64,000 nt of DNA from Cellulomonas sp. PhB143 (GCF_003752595.1 NZ_RKIJ01000001.1:52253-116252), one strand, 5' to 3'; counted from the stretch's first letter, positions 26,290 through 35,540 are shown. The notes: a model not told the origin generated them from the sequence alone. Numbers and translations are program-made.

Positions 26290-26589
26290 ATGACTCAGGA
26301 GCCGAGCTACGACGTCGTCCAGGTGCCCGAGCGGTCGCGCTACGAGGCGCGGGTGGAGGACGGGACGGTGATCGGGACCGCCGACTACGTGCGCCGCGAC
26401 GGCGTCGTCGAGTTCCCGCACACGGTCGTCCCGCCCCAGCACGAGGGCCGGGGCGTCGCGTCGGCGCTCGCCCGCCGGGCGTTGGACGACGCGCGGGCCG
26501 AGGGCCTCGGCGTGGTCCCGACCTGCTGGTTCTTCGACGGCTGGATCGAGCGTCACCCCGACTATCAGGACCTCGTCGCGCGGCTGTGA
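26290..26589 (+). CDS. Small GNAT N-acetyltransferase (YjdJ/COG2388-like), first paralogue
   Basis: This 99-residue protein is a minimal GCN5-related acetyltransferase of the YjdJ type. The core reads RYEARVEDGTVIGTADYVRRDG, VEFPHTVVPPQHEGRGVASALARRALDDA with the acetyl-CoA pyrophosphate loop (EGRGVAS), and the closing CWFFDGWIERHPDYQDLV, where the conserved Cys and HP(D/E)Y are typical. The acceptor substrate is unknown for this family. ATG 26290 has no clear Shine-Dalgarno site. It is followed by a closely similar gene at 26728 and lies between family-1 inverted repeats B and C. Confidence 0.86.
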   Translation: MTQEPSYDVVQVPERSRYEARVEDGTVIGTADYVRRDGVVEFPHTVVPPQHEGRGVASALARRALDDARAEGLGVVPTCWFFDGWIERHPDYQDLVARL

Positions 26590-26615
26590 CCCTCCGCCCG
26601 TCCTCCCCGCCCCTT

Positions 26616-26681
26616 CCGCCGAGACGTCGAACTCGGCCCCAGACCTGACGAATACAGGGGCCGAGTTCGACATCTCGGCGG
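26616..26681. repeat. Family-1 long inverted repeat, copy C
   Basis: Arms of 25 bp (26616-26640 and 26657-26681) pair with one A-C mismatch; the 16-base loop has diverged from the other copies. The arm begins CCGCCGAGACGTCG. The left flank and first 12 bases match the left edge of the masked element at 1970. Confidence 0.87.
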
Positions 26682-26727
26682 GGGCGTCGGGCGGCGAGGA
26701 CGGCGGCGTCGTGCGCAGACTGGTCCC

Positions 26728-27024
26728 ATGAGCGACGACATGACGGTCACGGACGCGCCCGAGCGTTCACGCTTCGAGATCCGGACGGCGGACGGCGACC
26801 TCGTCGGCACCGCCGCCTACACGCGCCACGACGCGGTCACGGTGCTGACGCACACCGAGGTCGACGACGCGGTCGAGGGCCAGGGGGCCGGCTCCACGCT
26901 GGTGCGCGGGGCGCTCGACGCCATCCGCTCGAACGGCGGCAAGGCGGTCGCGCTCTGCCCGTTCGTCGCCGGTTACGTCGAGCGGCACCCCGAGTACGCG
27001 GACCTGCTGCAGCCCGAGGACTGA
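26728..27024 (+). CDS. Small GNAT N-acetyltransferase (YjdJ/COG2388-like), second paralogue
   Basis: This 98-residue paralogue of the preceding gene keeps the same order of motifs: RFEIRTADGDLVGTAAYTRHD, LTHTEVDDAVEGQGAGSTLVRGALDA with the CoA loop EGQGAGS, and ALCPFVAGYVERHPEYADLL. The two share the N-terminal PERSR, the cysteine and the HP-(D/E)-Y ending, so they arose by tandem duplication and then diverged. ATG 26728 is the first good start; two closer ATGs lie within a few codons. The gene sits between inverted repeats C and D. The acceptor is unknown. Confidence 0.86.
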   Translation: MSDDMTVTDAPERSRFEIRTADGDLVGTAAYTRHDAVTVLTHTEVDDAVEGQGAGSTLVRGALDAIRSNGGKAVALCPFVAGYVERHPEYADLLQPED

Positions 27025-27056
27025 GGCCCACCACCCGGGCCCCGCCCGCCCCCTCT

Positions 27057-27120
27057 CGCCGAGAAGTCGATTTCGGCCCCTGATCCTCCGGATCCAGGGG
27101 CCGAAATCGACTTCTCGGCG
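27057..27120. repeat. Family-1 long inverted repeat, copy D
   Basis: Perfect 26-bp arms (27057-27082 and 27095-27120) flank a 12-base loop that can form GATCC/GGATC. The arm begins CGCCGAGAAGTCGATTTCGG. It lies between the convergent GNAT and phosphoglucomutase genes. Confidence 0.9.
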
Positions 27121-27139
27121 GAGCAGGGGCGCCAGGGGG

Positions 27140-28822
27140 TCAGCCGCCCAGCGCCGCCGAGACCACGTCCTTGGCCTCCGACTGCACGGTCTCCAGGTGC
27201 TCGGCCGAGACGAACGACTCGGCGTAGATCTTGTAGACGTTCTCGGTGCCCGACGGCCGTGCCGCGAACCAGGCGTCCTCCGTCGTGACCTTCAGGCCGC
27301 CGACCGCCGCGTCGTTGCCCGGGGCCCGGGTCAGCTTCGCGGTGATCTCCTGCCCGGCGAGCGTGGTCGCCGCGACCTGCTCGGGGGACAGCTTCGACAG
27401 CGTCGCCTTCTCCTCGAGGCTGGCGGGGGCGTCGACGCGCGCGTACCAGGACTCGCCGAACTCGCCGACGAGGTCCGCGTGGTGCTGGGACGGCGTCCGG
27501 CCGCTCGTCGCGAGGATCTCGGAGCCCAGCAGCGCGAGCAGGATCCCGTCCTTGTCGGTGGTCCACACGCGTCCGTCGGTGCGCAGGAACGACGCCCCGG
27601 CCGACTCCTCCCCGCCGAACCCGACGGACCCGTCGAGCAGCCCGGGAACGAACCACTTGAAGCCGACGGGGACCTCGACGAGCCGGCGGCCGAGGGACGC
27701 GGCGACCCGGTCGATGAGGGAGGACGAGACGAGCGTCTTGCCGATCGCGGCCTCGCCCGGCCAGCCCGGCCGGGCGCCGGAGTACAGGTACCGGATCGCG
27801 ACGGCGAGGAAGTGGTTCGGGTTCATCAGCCCCGCGTCGGGCGTGACGATGCCGTGCCGGTCGGAGTCGGCGTCGTTGCCGGTCGCGATGTCGAACGTCC
27901 CGGAGGTGGCCGGGTCCGTCATCTTCGCGACGAGCGAGGCCATCGCGGACGGCGACGAGCAGTCCATGCGGATCTTGCCGTCCCAGTCGAGCGTCATGAA
28001 CGCCCACCGGGGGTCGACCTGCGGGTTGACGACGGTCAGGTCGAGGTCGTACCGCTCGGCGATCGCGCCCCAGTACTCGACCGACGCGCCGCCGAGCGGG
28101 TCCGCGCCGATCCGGACGCCGGAGGTCCGGATCGCGTCCATGTCGACGACGTTCGCCAGGTCGTCGACGTACGAGCTCATGAAGTCGTGGCGACGGGTGG
28201 TCTCGGCCGCCAGCGCCTCGTCGAGGGACACGCGCCGCACCTGCCCGACGCCGGTGCGCAGGATCTCGTTGGCCAGGTCGGCGATCCACCCGGTCGCCTC
28301 CGAGCCGGCGGGGCCGCCGTGCGGCGGGTTGTACTTGAAGCCGCCGTCGCGCGGCGGGTTGTGGGACGGGGTCACGACGATCCCGTCGGCGAGGCCCGGT
28401 CCCTGGGTGCGCACCCCGGCGTCCGTGGTCGCGCCGTTGTGCAGCAGGATCGCCTGCGACACGGCCGGCGTGGGCGTCCAGCTGTCCCGGGCGTCGACCA
28501 TCACCTCCACGCCGGCGGCGGCGAGGACCTCGAGGGCGCTCTGCCACGCGGGCTGGGACAGCGCGTGCGTGTCTCGGCCGATGTACAGCGGCCCGTCGGT
28601 GCCCTGGGCGCGCCGGTACTCGACGATCGCCTGCGTGATCGCCACGATGTGCGCCTCGTTGAAGGCGTGGTCGAGGCTGGAGCCGCGGTGGCCCGAGGTG
28701 CCGAACACGACCTGCTGCGCCGGGTCGTCGACGTCGGGCACGAGGTCGTAGTAGGCGCCGACCACCCGGTCGACGTCGATGAGGTCCTGGGGCTGGGCGG
28801 GGGTTCCGGCGCGGGGGTCCAT
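27140..28822 (-). CDS. pgm: Phosphoglucomutase, alpha-D-glucose phosphate-specific
   Basis: This 560-residue cytoplasmic enzyme interconverts glucose-1-phosphate and glucose-6-phosphate, feeding glycogen, trehalose and cell-wall sugar nucleotides. The four active-site loops are clear: the phosphoserine loop [13 protein letters not shown] near residue 150, the metal-binding [12 protein letters not shown] near 310, the sugar-binding [10 protein letters not shown] near 405 and the phosphate-binding [12 protein letters not shown] near 525. The early [10 protein letters not shown] is also diagnostic. The length matches the long bacterial Pgm class (about 545). ATG 28822 is well placed. It is convergent with the second GNAT gene across repeat D and divergent from the DUF5926 gene. 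Confidence 0.96.
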   Translation of the reverse strand: MDPRAGTPAQPQDLIDVDRVVGAYYDLVPDVDDPAQQVVFGTSGHRGSSLDHAFNEAHIVAITQAIVEYRRAQGTDGPLYIGRDTHALSQPAWQSALEVLAAAGVEVMVDARDSWTPTPAVSQAILLHNGATTDAGVRTQGPGLADGIVVTPSHNPPRDGGFKYNPPHGGPAGSEATGWIADLANEILRTGVGQVRRVSLDEALAAETTRRHDFMSSYVDDLANVVDMDAIRTSGVRIGADPLGGASVEYWGAIAERYDLDLTVVNPQVDPRWAFMTLDWDGKIRMDCSSPSAMASLVAKMTDPATSGTFDIATGNDADSDRHGIVTPDAGLMNPNHFLAVAIRYLYSGARPGWPGEAAIGKTLVSSSLIDRVAASLGRRLVEVPVGFKWFVPGLLDGSVGFGGEESAGASFLRTDGRVWTTDKDGILLALLGSEILATSGRTPSQHHADLVGEFGESWYARVDAPASLEEKATLSKLSPEQVAATTLAGQEITAKLTRAPGNDAAVGGLKVTTEDAWFAARPSGTENVYKIYAESFVSAEHLETVQSEAKDVVSAALGG

Positions 28823-28888
28823 GGCCCCGATCCTGCCACCCGACCCCGGCGCCCGCACCGCCCGTCGCCCGTGGATAGACTCGCCCGC

Positions 28889-29713
28889 ATGGCCAAGAAC
28901 TCCACGCCCGACTTCGTGCTGCGCCCGTTCGAGGGCATCCCCGGCGAGACCGATCTCGTCGCGATGCGCGAGGTGGTCCCCGCCGCGACCGCGAAGGCCC
29001 GCACGACCGCCGAGCACGGCTCGCGGGACGTGCTGTTCGTGACCGTCCTGCCCGAGGGCTGGTCGGCGCTGCACCGCACCGACGGCGTCGTGCTCGTCGC
29101 GCTGCAGACGCTCGCGGGGTCCGGCGACGCCAGCCGCGACCTCGCCGACGTCCTGCTCGAGGCCCTCGACACCGATCCGGGCACCTCGGTGCAGGCCAAC
29201 GGGCTGCCGGGCGCCGGCCCCCGGCTGCAGGACGTCCTCGACCTCTCCGAGCCGCTCGTCGCGCAGGTGCACGACGACTTCGGCTTCTGGCTGGACCCGT
29301 CGACCGAGGTCGACGCCGAGATGTCGGCCGCGCTGGAGGAGTCGGCGGAGACGATCATCCCCACCGCCAAGGTGGCCTCCGTCGAGTCCGCCTACTGGTG
29401 CCGCATGAGCCGAGAGTTCCTGCGCTGGGCCCTGCCCTACGACGAGGACGTGCTCATCGACGCGGTCGCGCGCCTGCACGCCCGGCGGGAGTCGGGGCTG
29501 GGCGACGGCAGGTTCGTCGGCGCGTTCCGGTCCTCGGGGATCCTCGTCCCGGTGTGGGAGCTCGCGCGCGGCACGGAGGCCGACGAGCTCGAGGAGCCCG
29601 CGCTCGCGTTCCGCGCCCGGCTCGACGAGGCGCTCGCGGTCGACGCGCCCCTCGACGCGAACGAGCGGCGGGCCCGCGCGGGCATCGTCGCGCGCCAGGT
29701 CACGCTGCGCTGA
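28889..29713 (+). CDS. DUF5926 family protein
   Basis: This 274-residue protein belongs to a conserved actinobacterial family of unknown function. It starts [20 protein letters not shown], the typical opening in which many members have VPFVPRPFEGLPGE, followed by [14 protein letters not shown] and later [25 protein letters not shown]. It is soluble and has no motif that suggests an enzyme. A TAGACT -10 box at 28876-28881 ends seven bases before ATG 28889, and there is no Shine-Dalgarno site, so the message is probably leaderless. Related genes often lie next to glycosyltransferases, as here (the next gene starts 163 bases downstream). Confidence 0.85.
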   Translation: MAKNSTPDFVLRPFEGIPGETDLVAMREVVPAATAKARTTAEHGSRDVLFVTVLPEGWSALHRTDGVVLVALQTLAGSGDASRDLADVLLEALDTDPGTSVQANGLPGAGPRLQDVLDLSEPLVAQVHDDFGFWLDPSTEVDAEMSAALEESAETIIPTAKVASVESAYWCRMSREFLRWALPYDEDVLIDAVARLHARRESGLGDGRFVGAFRSSGILVPVWELARGTEADELEEPALAFRARLDEALAVDAPLDANERRARAGIVARQVTLR

Positions 29714-29768
29714 GCGCCCCTACCGTTCCCCGGGGGTTCCCGGCGCCCTCCGGGCACGGGACCGGGGG

Positions 29769-29812
29769 CCAGGCATGACCCAGGCATGGTCCAGGCGCGG
29801 TCCAGGCCCGGA
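29769..29812. repeat. Tandem 11-base repeat, four copies
   Basis: Units starting CCAGGC occur at 29769, 29780, 29791 and 29802, each 11 bases. They lie 53 bases upstream of the -10 box of the glycosyltransferase gene. The period is close to one helical turn, so all units face the same side of the DNA. Confidence 0.85.
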
Positions 29813-29876
29813 ATCTCGGCCTCTGCGGGGCGTGGTGTGGCAATCACGGACGTGCCCTTTGCACTAGGATGGTCCT

Positions 29877-30824
29877 GTGACTGCGGACCAGGTGCCCCTC
29901 GACGGAACGGCCTCGCCCGACCGGTCCGAGGCCCCGGAGAACCGTGCCCCGGAGCGCGGCCGTGCGGCCGCGAAGGACCCGGCGCCCGGTCACCCCCAGG
30001 CCGCCCGCAGCGGCATCGGCAACGCGTACACCACCTCGAGCGTGCCGAACCCCGTCGCGAAGACCCCGCGCCCGGCGCGCCCGGTGCGCGGGCGCGCCTC
30101 GCAGCAGCGCGTCGCCGTGGTGGTCCCCGCGAAGGACGAGTCGCGCCGCATCGCCGCCACCGTCCGCGCGGCGCGCGCCATCCCGCACGTCGACATGGTC
30201 CTGGTGGTCGACGACGGCAGCACCGACAACACCCAGGACGTCGCCCGCGAGGCGGGAGCCGTCGTCGTGCGCCACTCCCACAACCGGGGCAAGGCCGCCG
30301 CGATGGAGACGGGCGCCGCCGTCGTCGCGATGCGCGACGCGCCGGACCGTGCGCCCCGCCTGCTCCTCTTCATCGACGGCGACCTGGCCGAGACCGCGGT
30401 CAACACGGCACCGCTCGTCGCCCCGGTGCGCGACGGCGTCGCGGACGTCTCGATCGCGCTGCTGCCACCGCAGCCGGGCGCGGGCGGCCGCGGCCTCGTG
30501 GTCGGCGCCGCGCGGCGCGCGATCCACGGCCTCACGGGGTGGGCCCCGACCCAGCCGCTGTCCGGCATGCGCTGCATGACCCGCGAGGCGTTCGAGGCGG
30601 CGACGCCGCTCGCGCGCGGCTGGGGCGTCGAGACCGGCATGACGATCGACCTGCTGCGCGCCGGCTACGTGGCCGTCGAGGTCCCGTGCGACCTGCGCCA
30701 CCGTGCCTCGGGCACCGACCTCAAGGGCCAGATGCACCGGGCGGCCCAGTACCGCGACGTCCAGGTCGCGGCGGGCGCCCGCCGCGCCAAGGCGGTCGTC
30801 GGCGCGGGACGCCGCAAGGGCTGA
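29877..30824 (+). CDS. Family 2 glycosyltransferase
   Basis: This is a 315-residue GT-A fold enzyme. The first 75 residues are a disordered Pro/Ala-rich tail. The catalytic domain runs VAVVVPAKDESRRIAATVRAA, VLVVDDGSTDNTQDVARE, HNRGKAAAMETG and LLLFIDGDLAE, where the DGD is the metal- and nucleotide-binding DxD, then GMRCMTREAF and the acceptor-side HRASGTDLKGQMHRAAQYRDV. The pattern resembles polyprenyl-phosphate or glucosyl-phosphoglycerate-type transferases but the donor and acceptor are not determined. A TAGGAT -10 box (29865-29870) lies six bases before GTG 29877, so the transcript is probably leaderless. The stop is four bases from the convergent end of the large membrane protein gene. 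Confidence 0.88.
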   Translation: MTADQVPLDGTASPDRSEAPENRAPERGRAAAKDPAPGHPQAARSGIGNAYTTSSVPNPVAKTPRPARPVRGRASQQRVAVVVPAKDESRRIAATVRAARAIPHVDMVLVVDDGSTDNTQDVAREAGAVVVRHSHNRGKAAAMETGAAVVAMRDAPDRAPRLLLFIDGDLAETAVNTAPLVAPVRDGVADVSIALLPPQPGAGGRGLVVGAARRAIHGLTGWAPTQPLSGMRCMTREAFEAATPLARGWGVETGMTIDLLRAGYVAVEVPCDLRHRASGTDLKGQMHRAAQYRDVQVAAGARRAKAVVGAGRRKG

Positions 30825-30828
30825 GCGC

Positions 30829-33800
30829 TCAGCGCTCCGACATCAGGTCCGTGCCCGTCTCCGGCACGGCACCGCCCGGCACGATCCCGCCGGTGCCGCG
30901 CAGCCCGGCAACGGCGGCCGCCCGGATCCCGGTGGCGGTGATCAGCGGGATCGCCGGCACCAGCGCGATCATCGCGATGCGCACGCCGAAGTCGTTGACC
31001 AGGGACCCGGCGACACCCATGACCCACATCGCGAGCACGGCCGGCCGCAGCAGCGGCCAGCCCTCCTCCGCGCGGGCGAACCAGCGCGGCGTGAACCGGT
31101 GCGGCGCGAACAGCAGGAGCGCGGCGAGCACGAGCACCACGAGGGTGAGCCACACGGGCACGCCGCCGAGGACGGAGCGCATCGCGTACCCGGACTTGCG
31201 CAGCAGCGTCTCCCACGCGTCGCCGTCGACCACCTGCCCGACGAAGCGCCCGAGGTGCGAGCGCTGCTCCGGTGGGCGCAGCCAGTCGAGCACGCCGATC
31301 GCGGCGACCGCGAGCACGCCCACCGCGCCCACGAGCACGAACCTCCGGAACGTCAGGCGCGCGCCGGAGGCGGCGAGGACCAGCACGGCGAACGTCGGCG
31401 CGAGGACGAGGCCGCCCCCCAGGTCAGCGCCCAGGGTCGGGCCGACGTCCACGAGCAGCGCGAGCACCCCGAGGGCGGCCACGACCACGGCGGCGGTGCG
31501 CCGCCGTCCGCGCGCGACGAGCCACTGCGCGACGGCGGCGGCCAGGACCACGCCCGCCACCGCGTACACGGAGAAGGTCGGGTTGCCGAAGCCGTAGAAC
31601 CGGGCGCCGTAGCTCGGGGCAGAGCCCAGGGGGCTCGCCCGGTTGAGGGGCGTGCCCACGAACGCGTCGAGGCTGAGCACGCCGAACGTGATCCCGGCGA
31701 CGATCGCGGGCGCGGCCCAGACCGGCCGGCGGGGGGCGAGGGAGGCGAGGCCGGCGACGACCGCCGTCGCCCCGACCGTCACGACGGCGAGCGCCCAGCC
31801 GGGGGAGGTGAACCGCCACCACGAGGTGAGCGAGACGAGGAACGCCGCGGCGGAGACCGACGCGATCGCGAGCGCGGCACCCTCGCCCGCCCGACGCAGG
31901 CGCGAGCGCAGCCGGGGCCGCTCGGCCCAGCGCGGCACGAGCCGGCTCGCGCCGAGCGCGAGCAGGGCGAGCAGGAGCCCCGCGTACAGGGGCACGTCGA
32001 CGAACCAGCCGTAGGCGCCGCGCCGCACGTGGTCGAGCGAGGTCAGGTCGGCGAGCGCGTCGGCGGTCGCCGCGGCGTCGGTCGGACGGGCCGAGCCGAG
32101 CACCAGCGGGGTGTCCTCGACGGGCGGGGGGACGGCCGTGCCGGCCGCCGCGAGGATCGTCGGCGGGACGTCGAGCAGGCGGACGACGCCGTCGGTCCGG
32201 GTCGCGGCGCTGGTCAGGTAGCGGGGGCCGTCGGGGTCGCGCGCCCCGGGCCGCAGCACGGTGACGCCGAGCGAGGGGGTGGTGCCCGGCACGTTGGACA
32301 CGTCGACCACGAGCACGGTGGCGGTGGCGGGCGCGACGTCCAGCACCCGCGAGACGGTGGTGTCGATCGCGCCGACCTGGGCGGCCCGCACCGCCTCCGC
32401 CTGGGCGTGGGTGGTGCCCGACGGCGGCCGTGCGGTCGCGTCGCCGGCGTCCACCACGGTCACGGGGCAGGTGAAGGCGTCGCCCCCGCCGCCCAGCGCG
32501 TCGTCGAGGGTGCGGTAGCCGGGCACGCTGCCGTCGCGGCGGGCGAGCGCGACGGCGGCGCCCGGTCCGACGGCGGTCGCGCAGCGCGCGGCGCCCGGGG
32601 CGGCGAGGGCGTCGCCCAGCACGCCGAGCGTCGCGTCGAAGCCGGACCGGTCCTGGAGCGCGGAGAGCGCGTCCCAGCCGTCGACCTTCCCGTCGTGCAC
32701 GGCGAGCGCCGGGCAGGCCCACGCCCCGGTGGCCGTGTGCGTGTCGGTCACCTCGGCGGGCTGGCCCGCGGAGAGCGCCAGCCACCCGCCCGCGGAGCAG
32801 CGGGCGGCGTTCCCCGTGGGCAACGAGTCGCCCGCGGTCGCGGCGTCCTCCGTGGTCATCGCGCTCAGCGTCGGCGTCCGGCCGGCGGAGACGTCGTCCC
32901 AGCGCAGGCCCGCGGTGCCGACGACGACGACCTGGTCGCCGGGGGAGACGGCCTGCGCCTCCGCCGACGGCGAGGTCTGGCGCCCGGCCGCGCTCGCGCC
33001 GTCGGGCGGGGCGACGGCCGTGGCGAGCAGCATCGTCACGAGCAGGCCGCCCGCGAGGGTCAGGACCGTGGCGGGCATGCTCCGGACGGCGGGGGTCCGC
33101 TCGTCGTTCCCGCCGCCCGCCCGGCCCGCCTGCCGGCCGGGGACGGTGAAGGTGGCCAGCAGCGTGGCGACGGCGACGAGCAGCACGACGAGCGCCACGA
33201 CGACGCCCGAGTCGTTGAGCACGGAGCCGACGACGGCGACGGTCATGAGCGCCACCACGAGCGCCCGCAGCTGCGGCCAGCGGTCGTAGGCGTCTGCGAT
33301 CTCGGGGACGCGGGCGCGGCGGGGGTGCAGCGCCACCCACCCGACGCCGACGAGCACGAGGACGGCGACCAGCCCCGCGGGGTTGGCGAACGTCGCGAAC
33401 ATGGCCCGCGCCTTGCCGGCGATCATCGAGGGCGCCTCGCCGTCGACCACCCGCTGCACGAACGCGCCGAGGTGCGACGGCTCGCCCGGGCGCAGCCAGT
33501 CGAGCACGGAGACGACCGCGACCACGAGGACGGTCAGGACGGCGACGACGAGGATCCGCCGGACCGTCACCCGGACGCCGGCGACGAGCAGCGCCAGCAC
33601 CGCGAAGGACGGCACGAGGGCCAGGATCCCGCCGAGGTCCGCGCCGAAGGCGGGCCAGCCGTCCACGAGCGTCGTCACCGCGCCGACCGCGACGACGGCG
33701 CCGACGGCGGCCCGGCGGCGACCTGTGCCCCGGCCGCCCGCGAGGATCGTCGACGCGATCCCGGTGGCGAGGACCAGTCCGGCGACCGCGTACACGGCGA

Positions 33801-35505
33801 AGGTCATGTTGCTGAACCCGTAGAAGCGGGCGCCGAGCGTCAGCGACGGACCGAGCAGGGAGCCCTGCTGCAGCGGCGTGCCCGCGAGGCCGTCGACGGT
33901 CAGCACCAGCCACGACGCCCCCGCGAGCGTCGTGGCGAGGTTCCAGGGGTGCGGCGGCAGGCGTCGCGCCAGCCACCACGCGGCGACGGTCAGGACCGCC
34001 GCCGTGGCGCACAGGGCGGTCAGCAGGACGAACGTCGGGGCGGGCCGCACCCACCACCGGGTGAGGGTCGCGAGCGACGCCGCGACGGGCGCGGTCGCCA
34101 CGAGCGCGGACGTCGCGGCCAGCAGCCGGCGGCGCGTCGCGGTCGGGGCGGTGCCGCTCGGGTCCTCGTCCCGTGCCGCGGACCGGCGGCGGTGCCCGAC
34201 GACGGCGCCCACCAGGGCGAGCAGCAGCGCCACCACGAGCGTCCCCACGAGCACCGGCATCACGTGCGGGATGGTCGTCGTCAGGACGTCGACGTACCGG
34301 CGGTTCTCGACGGTGCCCCGCGTCCCGGTGCGCCGTTGCTCGCCCTTCTCCAGCGGGTGGCCGTCGATCTGCGCGGTGCTCGCGCCGGCGTCGTCCGCCA
34401 CCGTCGCGGTGAGGTCCGCGAGCTGGACGAAGCCGGGCCGCCGGGTGCCCTGCGAGGTGAGCCATCGGGCGTCCTCGGTCCCGGAGGTGTGGTCCACCAC
34501 GACCTGGAGGTCGGGCTGCGCGAGCGGCGTGCCGGTGACCCCGGCGACGAGCACGCGCGAGCGGTCCGGCAGGGCGCGCTCGACGCGCGCGAGCGCGTCG
34601 TCGAGGTCCCCGAGCGCCGCCGTGCGTTCGGGGCCGGTGCTCGGGAGCTCGCCCAGGTCGACGACCGTCGTCGGGCACGAGGTGAGGTCGGCGTCCGAGA
34701 CCTGCGAGAGGTCGGACGCGTACCGGTCGACGGACCCGTCGGAGTCCGCGAGCATCACGGCTGCGCCGGGACCGACGGCCGTCGAGCACAGCGAGCCCGC
34801 GGCGAACCCGTCACCCAGCACCCCGGGCGCCGGGGGCGTCGGCTCGGTGGGTTCCTCGACGGGCGCCGCGAGCTCGTCCCAGCCGGGCACCGTCATGGCG
34901 GTCAGGGCGCCGTCCGAGCCGCCGTCCGGCACCGGGGTGGGCATGGGCAGGCACGACGCCGCCGGGTCGCCCGCGTCGTCGGCGGACCCGTCCTGCGGTG
35001 CGTCCGCGCCGTCCGAGCCGCCGCTCTCGGAACCGTCGCCGTCCGCGCCGTCGGTCCCCGCGCTGTGGCCGCTGCCCGGGTCGGGCGCCGGGACGGGCGC
35101 CGAGGTGCGGCGTCCGGCCGACAGAGTCAGCCAGGCGTCGAGGCGGCAGGTGAGCGCGCTCGCGGTCCGCACGTTGATCGACGCCACGGAGCCGGTGCCC
35201 ACCATGCGCCACAGCGTCGGCGTGGTCGACGACGAGACGTCGTCCCAGCGCAGGCCGCCCAGCCCGACGAGCACGGTCGGCGTGGTCCCGTCGGCGGCGA
35301 GCGGCGCTGTGCTCGCTGCGCCGGCTGTGCTCGCTGCGCCGGCTGTGCCTGCCGCGCCCGAGGCGGTCGCTGCGCCCGCGGCGGTCGCCGGCCCCGCCAG
35401 CGGCGCCGCGACCAGCAGCGCCAGCGCCACGGCGAGGGCCCGCGCGCCGCGCGCGAGGCCCGGGCGGCGGGCGCGGGCGGGGGACGCGGCGGCGGGACGG
35501 ATCAC
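30829..35505 (-). CDS. Very large membrane protein, fused tandem duplication of (degenerate phosphatase-like domain + polytopic membrane domain)
   Basis: This 1558-residue protein is made of two homologous halves. Each half has an exported domain that begins like an alkaline-phosphatase/sulfatase fold (GLGGLRWDDV near residue 80; GTAGLRWDDV near 865) and then about eight to ten membrane helices. The membrane halves share GARFYGF(S/G)N(M/P)TF(A/S)VYAVAG, (F/L)GADLGG, LDWLRP...SHLG.FV..VVDG and a final (L/V)NDxGV. A second signal-anchor-like segment starts at Met810. In active members of the superfamily the metal ligand is the Asp of DGLR; here it is Gly in both halves, so catalysis is doubtful. 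The N-terminus is a signal sequence with an 18-base tandem repeat (35307-35342). GTG 35505 is 36 bases after the lipid-kinase stop. The function is unknown; an envelope-lipid role is inferred from the neighbours. Confidence 0.88.
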   Translation of the reverse strand: MIRPAAASPARARRPGLARGARALAVALALLVAAPLAGPATAAGAATASGAAGTAGAASTAGAASTAPLAADGTTPTVLVGLGGLRWDDVSSSTTPTLWRMVGTGSVASINVRTASALTCRLDAWLTLSAGRRTSAPVPAPDPGSGHSAGTDGADGDGSESGGSDGADAPQDGSADDAGDPAASCLPMPTPVPDGGSDGALTAMTVPGWDELAAPVEEPTEPTPPAPGVLGDGFAAGSLCSTAVGPGAAVMLADSDGSVDRYASDLSQVSDADLTSCPTTVVDLGELPSTGPERTAALGDLDDALARVERALPDRSRVLVAGVTGTPLAQPDLQVVVDHTSGTEDARWLTSQGTRRPGFVQLADLTATVADDAGASTAQIDGHPLEKGEQRRTGTRGTVENRRYVDVLTTTIPHVMPVLVGTLVVALLLALVGAVVGHRRRSAARDEDPSGTAPTATRRRLLAATSALVATAPVAASLATLTRWWVRPAPTFVLLTALCATAAVLTVAAWWLARRLPPHPWNLATTLAGASWLVLTVDGLAGTPLQQGSLLGPSLTLGARFYGFSNMTFAVYAVAGLVLATGIASTILAGGRGTGRRRAAVGAVVAVGAVTTLVDGWPAFGADLGGILALVPSFAVLALLVAGVRVTVRRILVVAVLTVLVVAVVSVLDWLRPGEPSHLGAFVQRVVDGEAPSMIAGKARAMFATFANPAGLVAVLVLVGVGWVALHPRRARVPEIADAYDRWPQLRALVVALMTVAVVGSVLNDSGVVVALVVLLVAVATLLATFTVPGRQAGRAGGGNDERTPAVRSMPATVLTLAGGLLVTMLLATAVAPPDGASAAGRQTSPSAEAQAVSPGDQVVVVGTAGLRWDDVSAGRTPTLSAMTTEDAATAGDSLPTGNAARCSAGGWLALSAGQPAEVTDTHTATGAWACPALAVHDGKVDGWDALSALQDRSGFDATLGVLGDALAAPGAARCATAVGPGAAVALARRDGSVPGYRTLDDALGGGGDAFTCPVTVVDAGDATARPPSGTTHAQAEAVRAAQVGAIDTTVSRVLDVAPATATVLVVDVSNVPGTTPSLGVTVLRPGARDPDGPRYLTSAATRTDGVVRLLDVPPTILAAAGTAVPPPVEDTPLVLGSARPTDAAATADALADLTSLDHVRRGAYGWFVDVPLYAGLLLALLALGASRLVPRWAERPRLRSRLRRAGEGAALAIASVSAAAFLVSLTSWWRFTSPGWALAVVTVGATAVVAGLASLAPRRPVWAAPAIVAGITFGVLSLDAFVGTPLNRASPLGSAPSYGARFYGFGNPTFSVYAVAGVVLAAAVAQWLVARGRRRTAAVVVAALGVLALLVDVGPTLGADLGGGLVLAPTFAVLVLAASGARLTFRRFVLVGAVGVLAVAAIGVLDWLRPPEQRSHLGRFVGQVVDGDAWETLLRKSGYAMRSVLGGVPVWLTLVVLVLAALLLFAPHRFTPRWFARAEEGWPLLRPAVLAMWVMGVAGSLVNDFGVRIAMIALVPAIPLITATGIRAAAVAGLRGTGGIVPGGAVPETGTDLMSER
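35307..35342. repeat. 18-base tandem repeat in the signal-peptide region of the large membrane protein
   Basis: Two perfect 18-base units (35307-35324 and 35325-35342), with a third diverged unit to 35358, encode AGAAST-type repeats just after the signal peptide. Copy changes would keep the frame. Confidence 0.88.
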
Positions 35506-35540
35506 CGGGTCAGCCTACGGAACGCCGGGCCCGGCCCGGG

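Noticed and set aside
26161..27120. Family-1 repeats as the ends of a composite transposon carrying the GNAT genes.
   Set aside because: The repeats are hairpins, not separate terminal repeats, and no transposase or target duplication is seen.
33078..33078. Met810 of the large membrane protein as the start of a separate second gene.
   Set aside because: The frame is continuous with no stop, and GGAG is only a base or so from the ATG, so a fusion is simpler. Independent internal initiation cannot be fully excluded.
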